A DNA stretch of 64,000 nucleotides, from positions 5,476,192-5,540,191 of the forward strand of contig NC_087155.1 in the NCBI RefSeq assembly GCF_035594125.1, in the 5' to 3' direction. Position 1 is the stretch's first letter. Each line of letters starts with the position of its first letter. This document shows, in pieces, positions 27,990 to 37,640 of the stretch. The translations under genes were made by a program, and so were the position numbers. The notes under the pieces are model-generated. The model searched no databases. It was not told where the DNA came from and saw only the letters and a program-made list of their open reading frames with translations. The DNA is from Scylla paramamosain. Its lineage: Eukaryota > Arthropoda > Malacostraca > Decapoda > Portunidae.

Positions 27990-28780
27990 GGTCTTGGAAC
28001 ATGAAAATGAAGAAACTGTAAGAGGAATAAAGAGGAAAGTAGTAGATGAAGAGTTTAGTAGGAAGCTGGGTGAAAAGAAAAAAGGGGGAAATAAGTTGTT
28101 TTGGAATCAAGTGAGAACAGAAAGGGAGAAGAGGAGCATGGAAGTGTGATAATGAAGAAAGATGGAGTGTTTGTAGGTAGCAAATTAAAGAGGAGTTGGA
28201 AGATGTGTGGGAGAAAGCATTTTGATCACTTAATTATATAGAGGATGGGTATGAAAGCATAATACACAGAGTGAGTGGTCATGCCGAAGAATTAGTAGGG
28301 AGGAGGTACAGTAGAGAAAGTGAAGACTAGGTTAAAGTATGACAGAGCTACAAGTATTGATGGAATAAGTGTAGAAATGTTAAAGTATGGAGAGGAAGTT
28401 ATAATTGATTGGATTCAAATATATGAACTATCATGGAGGCTAAGGCAAGCACTAGATGAGTGGAGGAAAATGCCTCTTCAAGAAGGTAAAGGTTGTAGGC
28501 ATTAATGTAACAGTTACAGGAGGAAAAGTTTGCTTAGTGTACTAAGAAAAGTCTGTAGGAGGAATTAGCTAAGAGACTGCTGGAAGTGACAGGAGAGGTG
28601 AAGGCTAGTGAGGAACAGGGAGGTTTCTGGAAAGGGGGAAAAAAGTTTAAATCACTATCTTTTAGTCAAAATAATAGCAGAGGAGCAGCTACTTAGGAAA
28701 GGATGAAAAATTGTATGCAGTGTTCATGGACCTAGATAAACCATATGATAAGGTGGATAGTGTTTAGTATACTGTAGAAC
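27990..28780 (+). pseudogene. LINE family G-like RT remnant
   Basis: The frame 28320-28505 encodes RATSIDGISVEMLKYGEEV then LSWRLRQALDEWRKMPL, the R-x-x-G-x-D-G-I-x-x-E-M-L-K-Y-G block of RT. Further on, in shifted frames, are EEQGGFWKG and FMDLDKPYDKVDS, corresponding to the F-R-x-G and motif A (D-L-x-K-A-Y-D-x-V) blocks. Motif A keeps its Asp but the Ala is changed to Pro. Many stops; dead. Confidence 0.7.
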
Positions 28781-29147
28781 ACCACATATTGCCTAGGCAC
28801 TCTCGTCAGCTCCACATCGTCACGACATCTGGCAGGTGGGAACTCTAAGAAAAGACAAACCACCACCCTGCTGTAGCTTACCTTTTGTCTTCAGGAATGT
28901 AGTGGCTTGTCTTTCTTCAGCTTTCCTGCCCACCAGATGCCACCATTTTCCCCACACACCACACAAGAAAAGGATAAGGTTAGAGAATAAAATTAATATC
29001 CCACATGGTCTATGGTCTGACCATTCTGAATTGAGCATTCAGGCATTGTCCTTTTTGGGGATTCCCTGGCTTTCGGCTCTTCCAAACCTTGTACTGGGCC
29101 AACTATCAGATTAGAGCCTATGTGTTGCTGATAACCTGGCTCCCCAC

Positions 29148-29183
<36 letters not shown>

Positions 29184-29281
29184 ATGCAATCTATACTTAA
29201 TGCAAATTTATTTCTATCAGAGATCTATACTTTCCTATGAATCATTAGAGTTTGAGAAAAATCTCCTGCCTGTCAGTCAGT

Positions 29282-29392
<111 letters not shown>

Positions 29393-29898
29393 ATGAATTT
29401 ATTTTAGATGTGATAGGTTTTCTTTTAGATATGATATTTCCCTTAAACTATGATGTTATAATTTTATTCTTTAGTTACGACTTTTTTCTGCACCACCATT
29501 GAGGTAAAAGTCAAGGCATGTTGGTGGCTTTCACTGTTTGGGCAAAAGCTCATGAGGGATCAAGTAATGACCCCTATTAGCCTTTTCTTCCAAAAAATAC
29601 TTATTTATTGAGTAAATAAGCTCTTTTTCTTGGCTGTGGAGATGATGAGAGCAAGTGGGAGAGGTAGCTTTCATTCTCACTGGCTGCATGAAAGGAAATG
29701 ACCATGGATTAACACTCTCACTCTGACCGTGTAACCTCACTCAGTCACCCATGGAGATGTGACAGGAGGAAATGGAAATGGAGGAAATGTTGCCGAGTAT
29801 TGTGGTGTATGCAAAAAAAAAAAAAAAAAAAAAAAAACAATGCAAGTATCATCAAAAAACATATATTACACTAACTTGCTTTTTTGTAGAGCATCACA

Positions 29899-30016
<118 letters not shown>

Positions 30017-30611
30017 TAAAATACCATTTTATTTTGAGATAGGAAGTACCTGACATAAGGTGTGTCTTAGTGTAAGTGTGGCAGCACTGCAGGGTGGGGA
30101 ATCCCCGGAAAGGACAACGCCTAAACGCTCAATTCAAAATGGTCAGACCATAGTTGTTCCATAGAGTTAGGAATGTAGCCCTGCAAGGTTGAGTTAGGTT
30201 AGGTTTACATTAATCAGTTCTGCTTTGTGTAATTATAAAGGGAAGACACTAGAGAGCAGAGGATGCTGGTTGATACAATATCCTGTTTAACACTGCAAAG
30301 ACATAAGCAATTATTCTGTTTTACTGAGATGGACAGCAGATCAGGGATAGTGTAAGCCAGGCCTAACAAATGTAAAACATGTACCAAAGGAGGATAACAT
30401 CTTATAATGTAGCAGCCATAAGCTTTATAATATCCATTTGTAGTTTGCAACCCCATGAAGCCTAAACTACTTTGCAATTTTGTAACTGGTCCATTGCTTG
30501 AGCATTCAGTCTGTCTCTGATAAGCCTATAAGAGCCCATCTCTATCTTTGACAGTAGATGTTGATACACTTGTGCTTTCTTTCATCTATGCAATGCATGT
30601 ACATGCATCTT

Positions 30612-30977
30612 CTTTCTTCTTTCTTCTTCTTCTTCTTCTTCTTCTTCTTCTTCTTCTTCTTCTTCTTCTTTTTTTTCTTCTTTCTTCTCTCTTCTCTCTT
30701 CTTCTTCTTCTTCTTCTTCTTCTTCTTCTAGTTGTTCTTGTTATCCTTCTAGTTGTTGTTGTTGTTGTTTTGTTGTTGTTGTTGTTGTTGTTGTTGTTTT
30801 GTTGTTGTTATTGTTGTTATTATTGTTCTAGTTGTTGTTGTTGTTATTGTTCTAGTTGTTGTTGTTTTTCTTTTTCTTTTTCTTCTAGTTGTTGCTGTTG
30901 TTGTTGCTACTCCTGCTGCTGTTGTTGTTGTTCGTTTTCTTTTTTACTTCTTCCTCTTCTTCTTCTTCTTCTTCTAG

Positions 30978-31042
<65 letters not shown>

Positions 31043-31120
31043 ATTGTTGTTGTTGTTGTTGATGATGATTTTCTTCTTCTTCTAGTTGTTGTTTTTTTTC
31101 TTCATCTTATAGTTGTTGTA
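30612..31120. repeat. Higher-order (TTC)n-TAG-(TTG)n repeat array
   Basis: About 500 bp of trinucleotides in alternating blocks. Each TTC block ends in TTCTAG and is followed by a TTG block; the junction TTCTAGTTGTTG recurs at least seven times. The 255-residue frame across it (30548-31315) is poly-Leu/Val/Cys translation of the repeat and not a gene. Confidence 0.93.
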
Positions 31121-31129
31121 CAAGGAGAA

Positions 31130-31620
31130 AGTTGGTACGAAGAGAAAGAGGCCCCGATGTATGAAAGATGGTATGATGGAAGCCTGGGTGGTGATCTCTT
31201 CCGAGCAAGGGCACAGTGTATGGATGTGAACGCAAGAAGTTACAAATGGTCTGAGTCCTGCAGCAAAGTGTGCCAGAAGTGTGACGTGTGGAACATGTGG
31301 TGCTGGAATGTGTGAAGTATGCCAGAGACAGGAATGAGATGATGCAAGTGATACTGAGTTAGGGCTTGATAGGAATGAAAGAGTGGAGAAGACAAGGAGT
31401 AGATGGTGTTGTTGCTGGGACTGGGTAGAGAGGAGAATGAAAGGATGATTGAGGCGTTGAAAGTTTCTGGAGAGAATGTGGCGTGCCAGATGTAGGAACA
31501 ATTAGTGTAGAGGATGCTGTTCGTTTCTCTTTTTTTTCCTTTCTACAAGAGTTGCCGATCCAAAGACCTGGCTTAGGAATGATCCCGAGCCACCTATATG
31601 ATCTTGAGATCAAGATCAGA
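31130..31620 (+). pseudogene. LINE family C 3' terminus (copy 1)
   Basis: Encodes the end of an ORF2 protein: RYDGSLGGDLFRARAQC-type sequence, then KVCQKC and a C-terminal Cys/His region, matching 32464-32856. The 3' UTR follows with a T-rich tract, GAGTTGCCGATCCAAA (about 31550), CCCGAGCCACCT, and then a GA-rich tail at about 31613-31640. Confidence 0.7.
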
Positions 31621-31639
31621 GAGAAAGAGAGAGAGAGCA

Positions 31640-32955
31640 CCTTTGAGCTAGAAAAGTTTGTTGGAAGTTGTGGATGGCTATGGAAAGACTTTGGAGTAAG
31701 GTTTAGCAGTGAGAAAAACAAGGTAATGATTGTGAATAGGTCAGAGGATGAAAGTAATGTGGTATGGAGACTTGGAGAGAATGAGTTGAAACAGGTGCAA
31801 GATTACAAGTACTTAGGGATGTGGATGAGTCCTAGTGGGAGTGGAAAGGCAAAGAATGAAAAGATAAGTATGGTAAACCAGTGGGTAGGTCGATTGGGAA
31901 GCGCGGCAAGGATGAGAGCAAGTAAGTGTGATGTGTTGAAAGAAGTGTGGAAGAGTGTGGCTGTGCCAGGTATAATGTATGGTATGGATGTGATTGCATG
32001 GAATGAAAGTGAAATTGATAAGTTAGAAGTGGGCCAGAATAGAGTAGCAACGATGGCACTAAGTGCTCCGAGGTACACAGCAGTAGAAGCCTTGAGAGGT
32101 GATGTGGGATGGAGCACTTTTAGGGAAAGACTCACAAAAGCCACACTTAGGTACAAGATTAGGCTTGAGAGAATGGATGTTGCAAGAATAGGAAGGAAGG
32201 TGTACCTGTGGAATGAAAGTGGAAGCAAATGGAGGAAGAGGTGCATGAAAATGGTAGACATGAATGGATTGCAAGTTGTGTGGGCGATAAAAATGGCTGG
32301 TAGGAATCAAAATGATCGTGAATGGGTGGTAACAAGAGGAGGCAGAGTGGGAGCTGAATGGGATGTGAGAAAATGGAAGAATGAGGTAGACAAAGAAGTG
32401 AAATGTGTGGGACTGAATGAATGGGATAATGAGATGGAAAGAAAGAAGACCCTGGAATGGTAAAAGGAGAAAGAGGCCCTGAGGTATGAAAGGTGGTATG
32501 ATGGAAGCCTGGGCGGTGATCTCTTCCGTGCGAGGGCACAATGTATGGATGTGAATGCAAGGAGTTACTGGTGGTCTGAGTCCCGCAGCAAAGTGTGCCA
32601 GATGTGTGACATGGGAGAGGATGAGACAGTGGAACATGTGGTGCTAGAGTGTGTGAAGTATGCCAGAGACAGGAATGAGATGATACAAGTGGTACTGACT
32701 GAGTTCAGGCATGATAGGAATGAAAGAGTGGAGAAGACAGGAAAGGAATGGATGGTGTTGTTGCTGATACTGTGTAGAGAGGCGAATGAAAGGATGATTG
32801 AGGCGGTGAAAGAGTTTCTGGAGATAATGTGGAGTGCCAGATGTAAGAACATTTAGTGTAGAGGATGTTGTTCATTTCTCTTTTTTTCCCCTTCTACAGG
32901 AGTTGCCGATCCAAAAGCCTGGCTTAGGAGTGATCCCGAGCCACCTGTACCATCA
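31640..32955 (+). pseudogene. LINE family C ORF2 C-terminal region and 3' terminus (copy 2)
   Basis: The frame 31483-32463 joins tail sequence to a long post-RT domain: DFGVRFSSEKNKVMIVNRSE, VQDYKYLGMWMSPSG, VGRLGSAARM, VWKSVAVPGIMYGMDVIAWN and further. A stop at 32461 separates it from 32464-32856, which encodes FRARAQCMDVNARSYW, then CQMCDMGEDETVEHVVLEC. That last part is a C-x2-C-x9-H-x4-C finger typical of LINE ORF2 C-termini. The 3' UTR again has GTTGCCGATCC and ends in a GA tail at about 32957-32975. RT catalytic blocks are absent. Confidence 0.8.
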
Positions 32956-32984
32956 AGAGAGAGAGAGAGAGAGAGCCATTTGTG

Positions 32985-33972
32985 GCGGTGTGTGCAAGTG
33001 GTCTTGCTTTGCTCTTGGAGTTTTCTGGTTTATTTTCTCTTGCCTGTGTGCTGAAAAACTCTGAAGATGGTGATGAGTCATGAGTGATGAAGATGGTGAT
33101 GAGTCATTGACAGGCAAAGGGCTGTGGCATGTGAGAGATGCATTGTCTAGTTCCATGTAGCCTGTGTGGGCATGCATGAGGGAGACCAACATGAAGGCGC
33201 TGGTGTTCGAGCTTCTGGTGTTCCTATGCAGGGAATGCCTGAGCAAGAGTCTCAATGAATGGAGGAGTCAGGATGATGAAAAAGAAGAAAGAAGAATGGA
33301 GCAGAGCATCCAGACAGAAAACTTGATGAAGGGGGCAGAAGCACAGACGACGAGGACTGAAGAGAGAAAAGACCAGCAAGTGGTGGAAGTGGCTTGAATA
33401 GACAGACGCCCAAGGAAGAAAATAATGGTGATCAAGAAAGCCCCAGTACATGTCATTGGAGATAGCATGGTCAGAAAGACTCCTCATTTCGTGAGAAAGG
33501 AAATTGAGTGCACCAGCATGGGAGGTGCTAAGATCCAGGACAAGAAAGTCAAGGAAGAAGTGCAAGAAATGGAAGAAAGAAGCCTGCTAGTAATTCAAGA
33601 AGGAGGCAACAACTTATTACAGGCAGGTGACGAAGAAACAGTAAAGGAAGTGATAGATTCAGTGAAGGCAGCGGAAGAAAAGATGTGTGTGGCTGTGGGG
33701 GTGTCCTGCGGCGCCCACGGGAAGGAGTGCAGTACGAGAAGATCAGAAGAGAAACGAACCGCAAGATATGCATGGAACTCATTAAGGTTAAGATGGAATG
33801 GATGGCAGAGAAGAAGGGCAACGTGAGCTTCCTGGACATGGATGGGATCCTCGACCAGGACAAATTCTACAGGAGAGACAGGGTCCACCTTAACCACAAC
33901 AGGAATGAGAAGCTAGGACGAGGACTGGCCGAGTGGATGAGGGCGAGGCAGGTGTGTTGTGTGGACGAGGCA
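32985..33972 (+). pseudogene. LINE family C ORF1 with SGNH/GDSL-type hydrolase domain
   Basis: Starts near 33191 (MKALVFELLVFLCREC) with a charged linker. An in-frame TGA lies at about 33394. From 33425 comes PVHVIGDSMVRK, the block I G-D-S of SGNH hydrolases. SLLVIQEGGNNLLQAG follows, a G-x-N block. After a frameshift near 33695, SFLDMDGI and RRDRVHLNHNRNEKLGRGL follow, where D-x-V-H-L-N is the block with catalytic Asp and His. ORF1 proteins with this esterase-like fold are known in CR1/L2-related LINEs. About 200 bp of 5' UTR with a duplicated GATGGTGATGAGTCA lies upstream. Confidence 0.75.
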
Positions 33973-34041
33973 TGACGAGGAGGACCCACTGATGACAGTG
34001 AACTTGGAAGGGAAGAGATTAACCAGGCGAGTAAATGTGTG

Positions 34042-34215
34042 AAGATTGGCTGTATAAATGTGAGAGGATGGTATGTGGGCAAGTTTGAGGATGTATGCAA
34101 GGAGCTCAGCGAGTGAAGGTTCGACTTAGTGGGACTCACTGAGTTTCACCTGAGTGATGATGTACGAATGGAGGGATGCGAGTATGTTATGACTGAAAAG
34201 GGGCATAAGATACAG
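34042..34215 (+). pseudogene. LINE family C endonuclease, N-terminal fragment
   Basis: Encodes KIGCINVRGWYVGKFEDVC, a stop, then RFDLVGLTEFHLSDDVRMEG. These are the first two APE-endonuclease blocks, with the Asn (I-N-V-R-G) and Glu (L-T-E) of the catalytic site. It is cut off at about 34215 by an inverted fragment of the same family. Confidence 0.75.
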
Positions 34216-34580
34216 GCCAGGCCTTTGGATCGGCAACTCTTCCTCCTCTTGTTACAACCCATTCACGCTCATTTTGATTCCTCCCAGCCATTCTCATCAC
34301 CCACACAACTTGTAATCCACTCATGTCTGTCATTCTCATGCACCTCTTCCTCCATTTGCTTCCACTTTCATTCCACAAGAACACCTTCCTTGCTATTCTT
34401 GCATCATCCATTCTCTCAAGCCTAATCTTGTACCTAAGAGTGGCTTATGTGAGTCTTTCCCTAAAAGTGCTCCATCCAACATCACCTCTCAAGGCTTCTA
34501 CTGCTGTGTATCTCGGTGCACTAAGAGCCACCCTTGCTACTCTATTCTGGCCCACTTATAATTATCAAGCATGCAGTACT
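34216..34580 (-). pseudogene. LINE family C internal fragment, inverted
   Basis: Minus-strand sequence equivalent to 32030-32345 of copy 2 (encoding SGSKWRKRCMRMTDMSGLQV, NQNEREWVVTRGGR). Its end is fused directly to the 3' UTR motif GAGTTGCCGATCCAAAGG, skipping the rest of ORF2. It abuts the plus-strand endonuclease fragment head-on. Confidence 0.75.
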
Positions 34581-34599
34581 CTACAATATTCTTAGTCTT

Positions 34600-36060
34600 T
34601 CAATAATGTGTTACATAATGTTCTCAATCTTTATACAATATTCTTCAACCTACTTTGCAATATCCTGAATAATTCTACAAAATTCTTGATACTTCTACAT
34701 ATTTCTATTGTATTCTAGAAAGTTGTACAATATTCTGGAAATGTTTACATTGAATAGAATGTTGTAAAATGTTTTACAAACTTGTAAAAGAGTATGGTGA
34801 AACATTGTGGAAAATTTGACAAGATTTCTGAAGTGTAAGCAAATTCTCCTAAATATGACAAATTTCTTGCTAGATTTGGTCACTTCAATAATGATCTTAT
34901 TAAAATTATAAATATTTACATCACTTTTTATTCTTTCTTTCACTGTTTTAACTTATTTGCAACATTTCAAAAGCAATTAGGTAAGCAATTGCGATTTTGC
35001 AAAGGTCATTATCTGACCTGAAAACCAGTAGTAACCCAAGGAAACAATTTTTCGCCTCAGTTTTTCCGCTTGAATTGTTAAGAAATTTATAATTTTCGCC
35101 TTGTTTTCCCCCTTTCGTTAAAAGAATAAAAAATCCATTACGGCATTACTGTTCTTCATCTCTATTGATATTCGTGTATTAAACATAACAGTAAAAAAAA
35201 ATACATCATTATGACGCGCGTGCTCATGCACCCACGCATAATATTCAGACAACGAAAGCCATGCTAATGAAAGGAAGTTTTCAGGAATCAATGCTGTCAC
35301 CTAAGCAGCCTCTTTCTCACAAGAATCTGAATGAAGATTATCTCTCTGGTCTTTTCCATTGCTATTCACTACTTTTTATTACTTAATTCAGTCAACGTAT
35401 TGATCAAAGATTGAAAGTATACCATGTGCATAATAACTTATTTACATTGAATGGTAAATAGAAAAAAAAAAAAAAAGTACCGCTTTATCATGTTTCTTTT
35501 TCCTTGGAAGTTGCAGGGTGCTTTTTACGTCATCACACCTACTCGTGTCCCCTTGCACCATTCTATAACAACAGTCAGTTATTGTCCGTGTTGTTCATTG
35601 TTTCATGTTAAACTTCAATGTCTGGCCACATAATTAACATAATAAGGTCTGGCAAGGAACATAATTAAGATCTGAGGAAATGCTAGATAACTAGAGCCTG
35701 ATCATTAAATCTCTGGTTGAACATGACAGTCAGGTTCTGTGAATACAAGTTCCAATGCATCTGTGGCAGAGCAGGGTATCTAGATGCCATTTTCGCTACC
35801 AGACGTGCGTGGCATCACCCACTTGCAGCCCGTCGACTCCCGACGCTTATTTTCGGTGTGGAAGAGTAAGTGCCAATCACTCTTGAATACGCTAGAGTAG
35901 TTCTGGCTAGGTTAGGTTAAGATTAGGTTGGGTTAGGTTTAGACTCACGTGAATAAGTAAGGTGAGTTTTAAAATTTGTTTGAAATTGTTACAATGGTAA
36001 TGATAGATGATTAACTTTTTAACAATAGCCAATAAAAAAAAAAATGATAACTAGCTAGAA
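34600..36060. other. Non-coding, with degenerate repeats
   Basis: 34560-34790 contains many spaced copies of a CAATATTCT-like word, probably a decayed short tandem repeat. 35911-35941 has degenerate GGTTA units (GCTAGGTTAGGTTAAGATTA and following), resembling telomere-type repeats. Nothing coding recognised. Confidence 0.45.
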
Positions 36061-36345
36061 GAGTGGCGGCAGTTTGCGCTACCCTAAGCAGACAATATCA
36101 ACTACAAAACCTCCAGACTCGAATACGACAACGAAAATTTCACCAGTAGTGTAAAATTGTATCTGCTATGATGGCGGGTCACGCGCTACCCTGTATCGCT
36201 GCAGTTTCTCCGCATGGAGTACTGTAAGTGAGGGAAGGTTAAGATGGCTCAGTGTGCCTACTAGCCGGGTTTACGCGCTAGGTGGAGGAGGGAATTACAC
36301 CAATGGGAGGGTCAGTGCGCTATGGCATGTCGGGCTATCGCTCTA
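36060..36345. other. Cluster of GCGCTA motifs beside the pogo gene
   Basis: TTTGCGCTACCC (about 36072), TCACGCGCTACCC (36178), GGTTTACGCGCTA (36267) and AGTGCGCTATGG (36317) occur in one flank. CACGCTAAGG (39396) and GGTTTACGCGCTACCC (39415) occur in the other. These may be subterminal binding sites of the element, but I found no clear terminal inverted repeats. Confidence 0.4.
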
Positions 36346-36796
36346 GGTGCAATAAGTTCATTATTTTTATCCACGAGCTATCAAAATCCTTGTCATTAAG
36401 TAGTTAGTAATTCCTCTTGCCTGTCAAGGAGTAAAAGTAAAAAAAGATAAATAAATAAAAAAAAATAAGAAAAATAAAATAAAGATTGCAAACTAGCTTT
36501 TGTATTGACAAACAGAGAGAAACTGTTAGTGTTGAAAATCATAAACAAATAAATTTCCGTCAGAATAAAAAAAAAAAAACGAAAATATTGAAAATACTGC
36601 ATACAAAATTTTATTAAGCAGTAGTAAAACAGGCTAAGTTACATTTATCACAAAAAAAAAAAAAAAATCAACATCCATTGCCTCAATGTTCTTCCTGAGA
36701 CTTCCCACTCAAATCCATCCCACTCACACATTCCGCATGCCACCAGCTGTCATACAATGCACATTTTATTCTCACTTTTGCTCTTGTTTCACATTG

Positions 36797-37062
36797 ACAT
36801 TTCGCACAGAGTTCGTTCATATCTTCAACGAAATCATCCGAGTCTTCGTCCAAGACTGGCTCATCCGCACTATCTGAAGAGTCTGTCTCCTCGCCTTTCT
36901 GCTTTTGGGAAGCAGACAGAAGTGCCCTGACATTTCGCACAGAGTTCGTTCATATCTTCAACGAAATCATCCGAGTCTTCGTCCAAGACTGGCTCATCCG
37001 CACTGTCTGAAGAGTCTGTCTCCTCGCCTTTCTGCTTTTGGGAAGCAGACAGAAGTGCCCTG
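36797..37062. repeat. 133-bp tandem duplication in transposase gene
   Basis: 36797-36929 and 36930-37062 are nearly identical; I see one difference (ACTATCTG against ACTGTCTG). As 133 is not a multiple of three, the second unit puts the C-terminal finger out of frame with the upstream coding sequence. Confidence 0.93.
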
Positions 37063-37374
37063 AACTGTTTTTCTTCCCTTTTCCTCTTCTTCTCCTCTCG
37101 TTCTTTCCTTTCTTTCTCCTTCTGCTTTTTCTTTTCCTCCATTGTTCTTCTCTTTGCTTCAGCTTCTTGTTCCTTTACCTTTTTTCTCTTCTCTCGTTTC
37201 CTTTTTCTTTCCATTTTCTCCCTCTCCTTCCCTTTTTTCTTTCTCTGTTTCTCTTCATTCATTTGCCGGTACTCAACACCACTTATTGAGAGTGGTAATG
37301 CTGCGGTGGTCTTTTTCAATCCCTTTTTCTTCTGGAATGAGGACAGTGTAATCGTCAATTGTTTTGGAATTTTG

Positions 37375-37640
37375 GCATGTGGAAGGCGGGGACTGTGGGG
37401 CAGGCTGGGATGTGGAAGGCAGGAACTGTGGGGAAGGCTAGGATGTGGAAGGCAGGAACTGTGGGGCAGGTTGGGATGTGGAAGGCAGGGACTGTGGGGC
37501 AGGGTGGAATGTGGAAGGCAGGGACTGTGGGACAGACTGGGATGTGGAAGGCAGGGACTGTGGGGCAGGCTTTGATGTGGAAGGCAGGGACTGTGGGACA
37601 GACTGGGATGTGGAAGGCAGGGACTGTGGGGCAGGCTGTA
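37375..37640. repeat. 33-bp coding minisatellite, about 8 units
   Basis: The unit starts GATGTGGAAGGCAGGGACTG on the + strand. On the minus strand it encodes the 11-residue repeat QPAPQSLPSTS with A/V and Q/K variants. It lies inside the transposase pseudogene. Frames on the + strand (CGRQGLWGRL, MWKAGTVGQ) are shadows. Confidence 0.93.

Noticed and set aside
30548..31315. 255-codon frame of Leu, Val, Cys and Phe runs
   Set aside because: Translation of the TTC/TTG array; not a protein-coding gene.
31803..32637. Minus-strand frames opposite LINE C (Ser/His/Pro-rich)
   Set aside because: Antisense of the LINE ORF2 C-terminal domain, which has clear motifs on the plus strand.
35911..35941. 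Second telomere-like array
   Set aside because: Only a few imperfect GGTTA units; consistent with AT/G-rich drift.
37375..37640. CRISPR-like array of 33-bp units
   Set aside because: Units are contiguous without spacers, encode a peptide repeat, and the genome is eukaryotic.
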